Source: Paenibacillus prosopidis | Lineage (GTDB): Bacteria; Bacillota; Bacilli; Paenibacillales; Paenibacillaceae | Direction of reading: 5' to 3' | Length of the DNA: 64,000 nt | NCBI RefSeq assembly: GCF_003337375.1 | Contig: NZ_QPJD01000011.1 | Location: 124,001-188,000 of the forward strand | Shown: in pieces, positions 39,475 through 48,376 of the stretch | Layout of the letters: the number at the start of each line of letters is the position of its first letter | Position numbering within the stretch: position 1 is the first letter of the stretch | Position numbers and translations under genes: made by a program | The notes under the pieces: generated by a model | Seen by the model: only the letters and a program-made list of their open reading frames with translations | Databases searched by the model: none | Told to the model about the DNA's origin: nothing

Positions 39475-39936
39475 TTAAGAGCCCACCTTTTCACTTTCCC
39501 GGTTGTCAGAGCTTACAGCCGCTTCAGGCTGCTCATACAAAGGAGCAGCGACTGCCGCTTCCGTCGACACTTGGGATAAAGCCTCAGCTCCCGCAACCGC
39601 TTCTGCTGGCTTCTCATTTGAAATGAGCTTGAGCCCGACGATACCCCCAACCAATAGCGCAATAAAAAATAACCGCCAAAAATCGGCCGGCTCATGAAGG
39701 ATCAATATCCCGGCTATGACGGTCCCAACCGTCCCGATCCCTGTGAATAACGCATAAGCGACGCCTATTTCGAAAGTCCGCATCGCCCTCGCGAACAGCA
39801 TAAAGCTTGCGGCAAGCACAACAACCGTGATCAGGCTGGGCACTAATTTTGTAAATCCTTCGGAATATTTAAGACCAAACGTCCAGCCAACCTCCAGAAA
39901 GCCGGCCAGCAGCAAATATATCCATGGCATCGCCAC
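39475..39936 (-). CDS. Small multidrug resistance (SMR) exporter, subunit 1
   Basis: 153 residues. The first 107 are a standard SMR protein: Glu in LLLAGFLEVGWTFGLKYS and the signature FEIGVAYALFTGIGTVGTVIAG. A further 45 residues, hydrophilic and Ala/Glu-rich, extend the C-terminus, which is unusual for the family. It lies directly after a TetR gene (start GTG at 39936, or ATG at 39930) and before the second SMR gene. The substrates are probably cationic drugs or guanidine-like compounds; not shown by sequence. Confidence 0.9.
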   Translation of the reverse strand: MAMPWIYLLLAGFLEVGWTFGLKYSEGFTKLVPSLITVVVLAASFMLFARAMRTFEIGVAYALFTGIGTVGTVIAGILILHEPADFWRLFFIALLVGGIVGLKLISNEKPAEAVAGAEALSQVSTEAAVAAPLYEQPEAAVSSDNRESEKVGS

Positions 39937-40542
39937 TCATTCCTCTCTAGCTGTCATTGTCCAAAGCTGCCACAAAGACAACCACACCATTTGCTTTCTT
40001 TCGTTGTACAACTTATCCTCGTATAATTGATTTTCGACCAGCAGCCCGTCTACGCAAACGTAAAAAGCAGCAATCATCCGCTCTTCGTCCCTGACATCGA
40101 AAATACCCTCGAAAACCCCTTTACGCATTATCGCTGCGAGGCCTTCCGACAACTCATTCTCATACCGCAAAAAATCACGTCTCAGCTGATCGCGCAAATG
40201 ACGCGGCGGCATTAGTATCGTCCGCTTCAAAAACGCTTGACCTGTCGTTAAATGACTAAGATCGGTGAAAAAGTCAAATAATTTATAGATCTGCTGCTTA
40301 ATCGGCTCCTTCTGAACCGCTTGAATGAGCGCCATGTATTGCTCTCTCTCTTCCGCTATAACTTCCTGGATAAGCTGGAGGAACAGGTGCTCCTTCGATT
40401 TATAATGCGCATATATGGACGGCGTCTTGATACCGACCGCGTTTGCAATTTCTGACAACGACGTTCCTTCGTAACCCGATTCCGCGAACATCGTTACGGC
40501 AGCCAGTTTAATACGCTCCGCAGTAGAAGGTCCACCAATCAT
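39937..40542 (-). CDS. TetR-family regulator of the SMR pair
   Basis: About 201 residues. The N-terminal helix-turn-helix is AAVTMFAESGYEGTSLSEIANAVGIKTPSIYAHYKSKEHLF. The C-terminal ligand-binding domain is variable. The start at 40542 is preferred because GGGGTGA lies 5 bases upstream. It heads an operon with two SMR exporters, so it most likely represses its own transcript until a toxic ligand binds. Confidence 0.9.
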   Translation of the reverse strand: MIGGPSTAERIKLAAVTMFAESGYEGTSLSEIANAVGIKTPSIYAHYKSKEHLFLQLIQEVIAEEREQYMALIQAVQKEPIKQQIYKLFDFFTDLSHLTTGQAFLKRTILMPPRHLRDQLRRDFLRYENELSEGLAAIMRKGVFEGIFDVRDEERMIAAFYVCVDGLLVENQLYEDKLYNERKQMVWLSLWQLWTMTAREE

Positions 40543-40578
40543 TTTCGTCACCCCATTATGCCAAATTCGCTCTCTCGC

Positions 40579-40592
40579 CTAACGAACGTTAG
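40579..40592. promoter_or_regulatory. Putative TetR operator
   Basis: CTAACG-AA-CGTTAG, 36 bases upstream of the regulator's start, with more GTTAG half-sites beside it. A CATAAT that may be the -10 element lies between it and the start. Confidence 0.55.
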
Positions 40593-40644
40593 TTAGTTTT
40601 ATTAGTTGAAATTGTAAGACGAACCGGAAGAAATGTCAAGGTAC

Positions 40645-40689
40645 GAAAACAGCCATACATGCTCCCTCTATGAGAGATCATGTATGGCT
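40645..40689 (-). terminator. Terminator of hisC
   Basis: Minus-strand AGCCATACATG...CATGTATGGCT with a partly paired inner part and a GTTTTCG tail. Confidence 0.8.
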
Positions 40690-40702
40690 GGTTATTAAGA
40701 CG

Positions 40703-41764
40703 TTAAAGCCCTACGATTTCTTGAACCGCCCGGACAAACGCATCCATCTCATCGTCTGTGCCGATACTGACGCGCAAATATTCATCAATGCGCGCCTGGG
40801 CGAAGTACCGTACAAGCACACCCTTCTCTCTCAGCTGCTTGAAAATCCCTTCTGCCGCTATCGAAGGATGCGAAATAAATACGAAGTTTGCCTTTGATTC
40901 GGTTACTTTAAATCCAAGTGCCAGCAATTGATCAGCTACTCGTTCACGTGTATGAATGACCTTTGCGGTCGTTTCTTTGAAATAAGCTTCATCTTCAAAT
41001 GAAGCAATCGCTCCCGCCAAGGCAAGCCGATCGAGCGTATAGGAGTTAAAGGAGTTTTTGATCCGGTTAAGCCCCTCAATCAGCTCTTCGCTGCCGAAAG
41101 CAAATCCGACACGCAAACCTGCAAGAGAACGCGATTTCGAGAGCGTCTGCACGACGAGCAAATTCGGATACTGCTGTATAAGCTGCACGGCCGACTGTCC
41201 GCCGAAATCGATATACGCTTCATCGATAATAACGGCTTGATTCGGGTTATTGTCCAGCAGCATTTTGATTTGTTCAAGAGAAATCAACTGGGCCGTAGGC
41301 GCGTTCGGATTCGGGATAATGATGCCGCCGTTGTCGGAGTGGAATTGATCAACCTGCACGTTAAACTGCTCGTCCAGCGGTATCAGCTCCGTTTGCAAGC
41401 CGTACAGCTTAGCATAAACCTTGTAGAAGCTGTACGTAATGTCCGGAAACAGGATCTTCTTGGCCGGATCAAAAAAGGCGGCGAAGGCAAACGCCAAAAT
41501 TTCATCCGAGCCGTTGCCTACAAACACCTGCCGAGCAGACAAGCCGTAATATTTCGCTGCCGCTTGCACAAGACCCTCGCAGGTCGGATCTGGATATAAA
41601 CGCAGATCCGCGTTTGCGGCTGCCGTAATCGCTTCAATTACTCTCGGCGAAGGCGGATAGGGATTTTCATTCGTGTTCAGCTTTATGTACGCTTTATCCT
41701 TCGGCTGTTCGCCCGGCACGTAAGGCACCAGCGACGCGGTCAGCGGACTCCAAAATTTACTCAA
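40703..41764 (-). CDS. hisC: Histidinol-phosphate aminotransferase
   Basis: 353 residues of the class II aminotransferase fold. KLNTNENPYPPSP near the N-terminus, GNGSDEILAFAF, NPNAPTAQLI, IDEAYIDFGG and the PLP-lysine block TLSKSRSLAGLRVGFAFG are present. It makes L-histidinol phosphate from imidazole acetol phosphate, and homologues also act on aromatic amino acids. No other his gene is near. The start is TTG with AAAGGA upstream. Confidence 0.93.
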   Translation of the reverse strand: MSKFWSPLTASLVPYVPGEQPKDKAYIKLNTNENPYPPSPRVIEAITAAANADLRLYPDPTCEGLVQAAAKYYGLSARQVFVGNGSDEILAFAFAAFFDPAKKILFPDITYSFYKVYAKLYGLQTELIPLDEQFNVQVDQFHSDNGGIIIPNPNAPTAQLISLEQIKMLLDNNPNQAVIIDEAYIDFGGQSAVQLIQQYPNLLVVQTLSKSRSLAGLRVGFAFGSEELIEGLNRIKNSFNSYTLDRLALAGAIASFEDEAYFKETTAKVIHTRERVADQLLALGFKVTESKANFVFISHPSIAAEGIFKQLREKGVLVRYFAQARIDEYLRVSIGTDDEMDAFVRAVQEIVGL

Positions 41765-41877
41765 GGTCTGATCTTCCTTTCATCTTCGGCATTTCAATAG
41801 TTGCATTTATTTTACCACTAATGTGATTTGAGTTTGAAGTGTAAAAAATAAATATCAGAATTTTGTGGAACCGACCG

Positions 41878-41914
41878 AAAAAGCAGCTCAGCCCGAATGG
41901 CTCAACTGCTTTTC
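41878..41914 (-). terminator. Terminator of the Yip1 protein gene
   Basis: Minus-strand AAAAGCAG-GAGC/GCT-CTGCTTTTT hairpin. Confidence 0.8.
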
Positions 41915-41931
41915 TTTGACCTACTATTGTT

Positions 41932-42597
41932 TTAAGTAGCAACCGACGCAATAATCATAATGATACAAATGATAAACACCAAAATAATTCCCGGAATAAT
42001 AACGCTCCATAGCGCTTTCCACGCCGAGAACCTGTGCGCTTCGCCAATCGCTTTCAAAGCGATGATAATGCTCCACACGCTAAGTATGACTTCGATTCCT
42101 AAGAAGAAATAGTATAAGCCCGTTAATATAGGACTGGCGTCCACACGCGGCATTTCCGTAGTAAACAGCTCCTGCCCGAACAGCAATAACTCAGGTATCC
42201 ACAGTATGCCGACCATAATGACCGGCACGTTTATTCCTCTTGTGACAGCAACGCGCAGCTCCGCACTCGTCCCCGCCCCGCCAAGCCAGCTTCCTGTCCA
42301 CTTTAAAATGAAAGACAAGAAATATAAGCTTACTAGTCCTCCTATCATACCCCCTGCAATAACAACGAAAATCAAAGCCCCTATTGACGAATCATCCAAA
42401 TAACCTTTTGAGGAGGCTTGATTCAAAGCATTCACAATACCTGCAAGCAATGCAATAACAATCATATTGCTTGCAGGATTAGAACTGTCAAGAAATTGAC
42501 GGATGGTCTCTCTCGTCCGCACCCAAACGCTCAGCCACGGGGCAAGCCCTTCCGGATCGCGCTTGTAAGGCGGTTCGTAGTGATTTTCAATTGACAT
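41932..42597 (-). CDS. Yip1-domain membrane protein
   Basis: 221 residues. The N-terminal cytoplasmic part contains LSVWVRTRETIRQFLDSSNP, the usual opening of bacterial Yip1 proteins, followed by five membrane segments ending in LWSVIIPGIILVFIICIIMIIA. The function in bacteria is unknown. It lies 29 bases after a VanZ-family gene in the same direction, so the two may form an operon. Confidence 0.85.
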   Translation of the reverse strand: MSIENHYEPPYKRDPEGLAPWLSVWVRTRETIRQFLDSSNPASNMIVIALLAGIVNALNQASSKGYLDDSSIGALIFVVIAGGMIGGLVSLYFLSFILKWTGSWLGGAGTSAELRVAVTRGINVPVIMVGILWIPELLLFGQELFTTEMPRVDASPILTGLYYFFLGIEVILSVWSIIIALKAIGEAHRFSAWKALWSVIIPGIILVFIICIIMIIASVAT

Positions 42598-42626
42598 ATT
42601 TATTTAATACCCCCATTTGGTAACCA

Positions 42627-43073
42627 CTATGATGAAGTGCGGAAAAGTACCTTTGTCATCATTAAACCAAGCAGCGCGCCTAATGAGTTGAGAATGATAT
42701 CGTCGATGTCAAAACTGCCTACTCTCGATAGCAATTGGATGAGCTCGACGACCGCTATCATAATAATTGTAGCCCCTGTGAGAGCCGACACCCGTCTATA
42801 TTTTGTATTGAGCAGCGGCAAGAATACACCAATCGGGATAAAGAGGACGATATTTCCGAAAAGATTTTTGAACCAGATTTCAAAGTTAAAATGGTCGTGA
42901 TGCACAATGTACCGCTTAATCGTTTGAAAGGGGACAAGATTGTAAACGAAGCCGTCTCCTATATAGCGATGCCGATAAAATAATAAATAACTCATCATTA
43001 GGGCATAAACTAAGGTAATCACTGTTATGAAAAGATTCAGCAGCAAGCTTCGGCTGTAAGCTTTTTTGAACAT
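42627..43073 (-). CDS. VanZ-family membrane protein
   Basis: 148 residues with four membrane helices: NLVPFQTIKRYI, GNIVLFIPIGVFLPLL and SFDIDDIILNSLGALLG are the conserved VanZ blocks. VanZ proteins are linked to teicoplanin resistance, but most chromosomal copies are of unknown role. GAGGTG lies 11 bases before the start. Confidence 0.9.
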   Translation of the reverse strand: MFKKAYSRSLLLNLFITVITLVYALMMSYLLFYRHRYIGDGFVYNLVPFQTIKRYIVHHDHFNFEIWFKNLFGNIVLFIPIGVFLPLLNTKYRRVSALTGATIIMIAVVELIQLLSRVGSFDIDDIILNSLGALLGLMMTKVLFRTSS

Positions 43074-43105
43074 TTGTGCACGATCACCTCATTTTAGTGA
43101 GCCGG

Positions 43106-43819
43106 TTAAGGCCTCCAAGGAACAGAATAGGTTTTAAACCCGGTTGCTCCTGTTAGTTCCAGTCCATTAAGCTGATGTCCGCTCGCGCAGCCTCCGTCAA
43201 TTCCGATTTTCCCGTCTCCAAACCATATGTCCGGCTTACCGTGAATATTTATCGTTTTTGTATGTCCGAAAATAACGGTTTTGCTCACTGCGGTCGGTTT
43301 GCTGAGGAAAGGCTCTTTGATATAAAGAAAATCTCTGGCCGGCTGCTCCCGCCAATTCGGATATTTCGGATTCAGCCCCGCGTGTACATAGATGAAATGC
43401 TCGTCCTCATGATAGTAAGGCAATTCACCCAGAAACGTTACATGATGAAGATAATTTTCTTGAACGGCCGCTTTAGCACGATCTATTACGTACTCGATCG
43501 CACCTTGACTGATACCTGAGTAGCTCACTGCTGTCTCCCGGCCTCCGTGCCTGGAAAATTTAATCAGTGCCTGCTCGTTACGCTCCAGCATGACATCAAC
43601 GAGCCTTTCGTCATGATTGCCTTGAATCGCGATGGCGCCGTCATCCCGAACTAAGCCAATAACCTGCTCCACCACTTCCCGGCTTCGGGGACCCCGGTCA
43701 ACGAAATCTCCAAGCAATATTAATTGATCCTGGCCGGGACGGTATTTCATCAGCTCAAGCAGGTCGTTGAACGGGGAAAAGCAGCCGTGAATGTCACTAA
43801 TGACTAAAGTTCGCTTCAT
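43106..43819 (-). CDS. Metallophosphoesterase (bis-5'-nucleosyl tetraphosphatase/PrpE-like)
   Basis: 237 residues. Calcineurin-type motifs: [28 protein letters not shown], and the late FGHTKT with IDGGC. This is the order of serine/threonine phosphatase-like and ApaH/PrpE-type enzymes. The start at 43819 has GGGAGG upstream and overlaps the stop of the acetyltransferase gene by four bases, which settles it against an upstream frame extension. Confidence 0.9.
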   Translation of the reverse strand: MKRTLVISDIHGCFSPFNDLLELMKYRPGQDQLILLGDFVDRGPRSREVVEQVIGLVRDDGAIAIQGNHDERLVDVMLERNEQALIKFSRHGGRETAVSYSGISQGAIEYVIDRAKAAVQENYLHHVTFLGELPYYHEDEHFIYVHAGLNPKYPNWREQPARDFLYIKEPFLSKPTAVSKTVIFGHTKTINIHGKPDIWFGDGKIGIDGGCASGHQLNGLELTGATGFKTYSVPWRP

Positions 43820-44319
43820 ACACGCCTCCCCGCGATCACAAGATCCCGCTCTACGCCGTCGAGCACCGCTACCTTTGGCAGATGCCCCCACTGCTCGAAA
43901 CCAAACTTTCGCAGCAGCGCTAAGCTTGGTTCATTATGCCCGAATACAAAGCCAAGCAGCGTATTCAGCCCTAATCCCGGACATTCTTTAATCGCTTTAT
44001 CGATGAGAACGGATCCCAATCCGCGTGAACGGTATTCCTCCGCTATATAGATGCTGATCTCAGCAGTTGCATGGTAGGCCGGCCGGCCGTAAAACGATTG
44101 GAAGCTGAACCATGCGGCAATCTCCCCTTGGATGCGCAGCACCCATAACGGCCGAAAATCCGCCGAGTGATCATCAAACCAAGCCCGTTTGCTCTCCACA
44201 GTCGCCGGCTCCAAATCCGCCGTCACCATTCTGCTTGCAATTGTTGAATTATAAATGTCAACAATGCGCGCCAAATCACTCAGCTGCGCATTGGTAATGT
44301 CGTATTGCTGACTGGACAT
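43816..44319 (-). CDS. GNAT acetyltransferase (phosphinothricin acetyltransferase-like)
   Basis: 167 residues. [20 protein letters not shown] is typical of the phosphinothricin/methionine sulfoximine N-acetyltransferase group. The acetyl-CoA loop is [18 protein letters not shown], and [18 protein letters not shown] follows. The substrate is probably an amino-acid-like toxin or metabolite (family inference). GAGGTGG precedes the ATG at 44319. It follows a 35-residue ORF by 12 bases and overlaps the phosphoesterase gene. Confidence 0.88.
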   Translation of the reverse strand: MSSQQYDITNAQLSDLARIVDIYNSTIASRMVTADLEPATVESKRAWFDDHSADFRPLWVLRIQGEIAAWFSFQSFYGRPAYHATAEISIYIAEEYRSRGLGSVLIDKAIKECPGLGLNTLLGFVFGHNEPSLALLRKFGFEQWGHLPKVAVLDGVERDLVIAGRRV

Positions 44320-44331
44320 GTTCGCCACCTC

Positions 44332-44439
44332 TTATCCTTCTATGTCTAGAGCCGATGATTGTTTTAATCGATTTCGTTTCGCCAGCTTACCGTCTAAATA
44401 GGCAACGGCTAACGCTTTGAAATCGACTTTATTGAGCAT
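44332..44439 (-). CDS. Small ORF of 35 residues heading the acetyltransferase operon
   Basis: The peptide starts MLNKVDFKALAVAYLDGKL and ends KQSSALDIEG. AGAGGAG lies 9 bases before the ATG, a TATAAT with extended TGN is 65 bases upstream, and the stop lies 12 bases before the next start, whose ribosome binding site follows at once. It has a short amphipathic helix and no cysteine. It could be a leader peptide that couples translation to the acetyltransferase gene, or an independent small protein. I recognise no family. Confidence 0.6.
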   Translation of the reverse strand: MLNKVDFKALAVAYLDGKLAKRNRLKQSSALDIEG

Positions 44440-44503
44440 GGCTTTGCTCCTCTATGCTTCCGATTCTATGAATCTCTTTTTTCCAATTTTCCAGCATTGC
44501 CAA

Positions 44504-44512
44504 ATTATATCA
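44504..44512 (-). promoter_or_regulatory. Extended -10 promoter of the acetyltransferase operon
   Basis: TGA-TATAAT on the minus strand. A good -35 element is missing, which is usual for extended -10 promoters. Confidence 0.55.
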
Positions 44513-44547
44513 CATCATTGGATGGCTGGGCTTACTAAAATTAAAAG

Positions 44548-45138
44548 CTATTCCGCCGTATATTTATTGTAATCTTCCGGTGTATTCAGGTTGGTGAAGA
44601 CGTCTGATCGATTCCCTTCGAGCGGGGCGAGTTCTATTGTATGAAGCCTATTAAGCAGTCCCATCAGCCGGTAATCCTTAGCTTCGAGCGCTGCCTGTAC
44701 TTGCGCGGCTATTCTGGCTTGGTAAAGGGCATGAAACGGTTGATCTGCTGTATGAATGACATCCGCTCCGCTGTCTATCTTGCTCAACAGCTGCTTCAGC
44801 AATGGCGCAGATACTTGCGGCATATCGCAGGCAATTACGAATACATACCCGTCCGCAATTACGGATAAGCCGGCATGTAGACCGGAAAGCGGTCCACAGC
44901 CGGGAAACTGATCGGCAACGAAGTTAACTTGCGGTGCCAGATCACCGAGCGCTTCACGATAAAGAGACTCACGCTGCGGCGAACCTATAGCAATCGTCAC
45001 AGTCTGAGCGAATGCTGCTGTCTGACTGGCGAGCCGGTATAGCAAAGGTTTTCCTTCAATGAGCAGCAGCGCTTTGTCTGTCCCCATTCTTGTACTTTGT
45101 CCACCAGCCAATATTAAAGCATGAATAGCTTGCTGCAT
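44548..45138 (-). CDS. mobA: Molybdenum cofactor guanylyltransferase
   Basis: 196 residues. The nucleotidyltransferase signature LILAGGQSTRMGTDKALLLIEGKPLL, PGCGPLSGLHAGL and VIACDMPQ are characteristic of MobA, which attaches GMP to molybdopterin. The start at 45138 has AGGAGG upstream. No other Mo-cofactor gene is in the window. The glnS terminator ends only about 10 bases before its ribosome binding site, so expression may depend on read-through. Confidence 0.92.
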   Translation of the reverse strand: MQQAIHALILAGGQSTRMGTDKALLLIEGKPLLYRLASQTAAFAQTVTIAIGSPQRESLYREALGDLAPQVNFVADQFPGCGPLSGLHAGLSVIADGYVFVIACDMPQVSAPLLKQLLSKIDSGADVIHTADQPFHALYQARIAAQVQAALEAKDYRLMGLLNRLHTIELAPLEGNRSDVFTNLNTPEDYNKYTAE

Positions 45139-45162
45139 CACATTTTCGCCTCCTAATAGTAG

Positions 45163-45199
45163 AAAAAAAGCCTGCCGAGTTTCATTCACTCGGCAGGCT
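45163..45199 (-). terminator. Terminator of glnS, directly before mobA
   Basis: Perfect minus-strand stem AGCCTGCCGAGT/ACTCGGCAGGCT followed by a run of seven T. Confidence 0.95.
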
Positions 45200-45212
45200 G
45201 TTTACGTTCCTC

Positions 45213-46886
45213 TTATGCTTTGGACGGATCAAACGAGCTCTTCAGCGAGACGATACGGTTGAACGCCAGCTTCTCTGCCGTTGTATCCTTTGGATCAACA
45301 TTGAAGTAGCCATGGCGGAAAAATTGGAACTTGTCGCCGCCGGCTGCTTCCTTCATGTTCGGCTCGACGAAGCCTTGCAGCACTTCAAGCGAATTCGGAT
45401 TGATGCATTCGAGGAATGGCTTTCCTTCCTCCTCCGCTTCATTCGTGATAAGCGGCTCGAACAACCGGAAATCGGCAGCAACCGCTTGGGAGGCATCCAC
45501 CCAGTGGATGGTACCCTTTACCTTGCGCTCAGAGAAGCCTGTTCCGCTCTTCGTCTTCGGATCATACGTGCAGCGAAGCTCAATGACGTTGCCGTCCGCG
45601 TCTTTAATGGCCTCTTGGCACGTAATGAAATACGCATTCTTGAGACGCACTTCATTGCCGGGGAAGAGACGGAAATATTTACTCGGAGGATTTTCCATAA
45701 AATCGTCCTGTTCAATGTAAAGCTCGCGCGAGAACGGAATTTCGCGTGTTCCCATCGCTTCGTTCTCGGCGTTATTTTCGGCTGGCAGCAGCTCGCTTTG
45801 GCCCTCCGGATAGTTCGTTATAACAACCTTCAGCGGACGAAGGACGGCCATCGTGCGAAGCGCCTTCAGCTTCAAATCTTCTCTTATAAAATGCTCCAGG
45901 TTCCGTTCATCAACAAGACTGTTGCTTTTCGATACCCCGATCTCGCGGCAGAACGCGCGCATTGCTTCAGGTGTGTAGCCTTTGCGGCGCAGACCGCTGA
46001 TGGTCGGCATACGAGGATCGTCCCAGCCGTCAACGACCGCTTCATCCACCAGCTGCTTAAGCTTACGCTTACTCATAACGGTGTTCGTCACGTTAAGACG
46101 GGCAAATTCGTATTGGCGGGGCGTAGCTTCCATCTCGCATTCCGCAATCGTCCAATCGTATAGAGGACGGTGATCCTCAAACTCTAGCGTACAAATAGAA
46201 TGCGTAATGCCTTCAATGGCATCGCTGAGCGGATGCGCGTAGTCATACATCGGATAGATGCACCAAGCGTCGCCCGTACGGTGATGATGCGTGTGCGCAA
46301 TGCGGTACAAGACGGGATCGCGTAAAGTAATGTTCGGTGAGGCCATGTCGATTTTTGCACGCAGCACTCGCTCGCCATCCTTGAACTCGCCCGCGCGCAT
46401 GCGCGCGAACAGATCAAGGTTCTCCTCCACGCTGCGGCTGCGGTAAGGACTTTCCTTACCCGGCTCGGTCAACGTACCGCGATACTCTCGCATTTCCTCC
46501 GCTGTCAGATCACAAACGTACGCTTTGCCTTTTTTGATTAGCAATACTGCACGGTTGTAGATCTCTTCAAAGTAATCCGACGCAAAACGAAGCTCGTCCC
46601 ACTCGAAGCCGAGCCAGCGGACATCCTCTTGTATGGATTCCACGTACTCCGTATCTTCCTTCAGCGGATTCGTATCGTCGAAGCGAAGGTTCGTTCTGCC
46701 CTTGAACTCATCTGCGAGCTCAAAGTTCAGACAGATCGACTTGGCGTGACCAATATGCAAATAGCCGTTCGGCTCTGGCGGAAAGCGAGTGACAACTTCC
46801 TGTACGTGGCCGCTCTTTAAATCTTCGACTACAATGTTTTTAATAAAATTCGAGGATGAGGACTTGCTTTCTAATGTGTTTTCCAT
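45213..46886 (-). CDS. glnS: Glutaminyl-tRNA synthetase
   Basis: 557 residues, class I synthetase. [17 protein letters not shown] holds the HIGH motif, and [11 protein letters not shown] is the GlnRS form of KMSKS, distinct from Glu[14 protein letters not shown] and the C-terminal beta-barrel domains are of the GlnRS type. Most Bacillus lack this enzyme and make Gln-tRNA by GatCAB, so its presence points to Paenibacillus-like lineages that gained a gamma-proteobacterial-type gene (established for the family, inferred here). No YqeY domain is fused. The start at 46886 is preferred; no T-box leader is seen. Confidence 0.95.
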   Translation of the reverse strand: MENTLESKSSSSNFIKNIVVEDLKSGHVQEVVTRFPPEPNGYLHIGHAKSICLNFELADEFKGRTNLRFDDTNPLKEDTEYVESIQEDVRWLGFEWDELRFASDYFEEIYNRAVLLIKKGKAYVCDLTAEEMREYRGTLTEPGKESPYRSRSVEENLDLFARMRAGEFKDGERVLRAKIDMASPNITLRDPVLYRIAHTHHHRTGDAWCIYPMYDYAHPLSDAIEGITHSICTLEFEDHRPLYDWTIAECEMEATPRQYEFARLNVTNTVMSKRKLKQLVDEAVVDGWDDPRMPTISGLRRKGYTPEAMRAFCREIGVSKSNSLVDERNLEHFIREDLKLKALRTMAVLRPLKVVITNYPEGQSELLPAENNAENEAMGTREIPFSRELYIEQDDFMENPPSKYFRLFPGNEVRLKNAYFITCQEAIKDADGNVIELRCTYDPKTKSGTGFSERKVKGTIHWVDASQAVAADFRLFEPLITNEAEEEGKPFLECINPNSLEVLQGFVEPNMKEAAGGDKFQFFRHGYFNVDPKDTTAEKLAFNRIVSLKSSFDPSKA

Positions 46887-47011
46887 CTGCGACCAACCTT
46901 TCCCACGGAAAATATTCATCCTCTTATAATACACAAAATTCCTTTAAAATATAAGGGAATCGGAAAGGCAAACTCTTATCGATGTTTTTCGAAAGACGCA
47001 TATGGGTCCGG

Positions 47012-48376
47012 TTACAGCGTGATGATTCCTGCCGAGTATAGAACTACGAGCAGGACGAGAATTGGCGCGATATACCGGAGCATGAACAGCCAGAGCCGGA
47101 ACCACCATGGGGACAGCCCCGCTTCCTCTGATGCACCTTTCCATGCGTAACCTACAAATAAGGTAACGACCAGCCCGCCGAGCGGCAAAATGATGTTGGA
47201 GCACACGAAGTCCATCCAATCAAAAAACGGTTTCCCTCCGAACGTAAGTGCAGGCACTTTATTCCCTAACGATAACGCAGAAGGTACGCCTAGCAGGAAA
47301 CACAGCACGGTCAGGAGAACGACCGAAAATTTACGGCTCCACCCAAATGCCTCGCGGACGAAGGCGACAGGCACCTCAAGAAGCGAGACCGTCGAGGTGA
47401 GAGCTGCGAACGCAAGCAGCACGAAGAACAATCCGCCGAACAGCGATCCAAGGGGCATGGCAGAGAACGCTGCCGGCAGCGCAACGAATACAAGGCCGGG
47501 TCCTTGCGACGCTTCAAGACCAAATACAAATGTCGTTGGAAAAATGATCAGTCCTGCAAGAAAAGCATATATAAGATCGCCTGCACCTATGGCTAGCGTC
47601 GCTAATCCGAGAGACTGCCGCTTATCGACATATGCGCCATAAGTCATCATCGCGCCCATGCCGAGCGATAAAGAGAAGAACGCGTGTCCGAGTGCGACGA
47701 GTGCGGACTCAGCCGTTAATTCGCTAAAGTCGGGCCTTAGGAAAAAGGAGACTCCCTCCCCCGCTCCTTCAAGCGTTAATGCGCGCACAGCAAGAACAAG
47801 CAGCAAAATGACAAGGCCGGGAATAAGCACCTTGTTAAATCTTTCGATACCGGCCGATACACCCCTTATGATAATGAAGCCTGTAAGAAACATAACAATG
47901 AATTGCCATAATAACGGCATCCAGCCTCCAATAAATCCGGTAAACAGCGCGGCATAATCATTATGCTCGAACAGCTTTCCTGTGAACGACAATACAGCGT
48001 AATGGATCGTCCAACCCGCAACAACGGCGTAGAAGGACAATATGACAAACGCGCCCAATATCGTAATAAAACCAAAGCCACCCCACAGCCTGTTGCCGCT
48101 GAGACGAATGAGCGACGTCGACGCATTTCCTCTGCCGCCCCGTCCCACAGCAAGCTCGGCGAGCAGTACAGGAAGTCCCACAACCAGCAAGCATATAATG
48201 AAGAGCAAAAAAAACGCCGCGCCTCCGTAAAGGCCAGTTATATAAGGAAACTTCCACATATTCCCCAGTCCAACCGCGCTTCCGATTGCCGCTAAAATAA
48301 ATCCCGAAGACGAAAAACGTTCCCCTGCGCCTTTCCCGTCACCCTGCTGAGAAGCAGATTGATATTGTTCACTCAT
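47012..48376 (-). CDS. Sodium-dependent transporter, neurotransmitter:sodium symporter family
   Basis: 454 residues with about eleven membrane helices of the LeuT fold. Helix 1 has AAIGSAVGLGNMWKFPYITGLYGG, the Na+ and substrate-binding signature; FSLSLGMGAMMTYGAY is the helix 6-7 region. It imports amino acids or related solutes with Na+. The start at 48376 has GAGGTGG upstream; the open frame continues 47 residues upstream but these do not resemble the family. Confidence 0.93.
   Translation of the reverse strand: MSEQYQSASQQGDGKGAGERFSSSGFILAAIGSAVGLGNMWKFPYITGLYGGAAFFLLFIICLLVVGLPVLLAELAVGRGGRGNASTSLIRLSGNRLWGGFGFITILGAFVILSFYAVVAGWTIHYAVLSFTGKLFEHNDYAALFTGFIGGWMPLLWQFIVMFLTGFIIIRGVSAGIERFNKVLIPGLVILLLVLAVRALTLEGAGEGVSFFLRPDFSELTAESALVALGHAFFSLSLGMGAMMTYGAYVDKRQSLGLATLAIGAGDLIYAFLAGLIIFPTTFVFGLEASQGPGLVFVALPAAFSAMPLGSLFGGLFFVLLAFAALTSTVSLLEVPVAFVREAFGWSRKFSVVLLTVLCFLLGVPSALSLGNKVPALTFGGKPFFDWMDFVCSNIILPLGGLVVTLFVGYAWKGASEEAGLSPWWFRLWLFMLRYIAPILVLLVVLYSAGIITL

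Noticed and set aside
46887-47011. T-box leader before glnS
   Set aside because: Only about 120 bases, and no T-box sequence or leader terminator is present.
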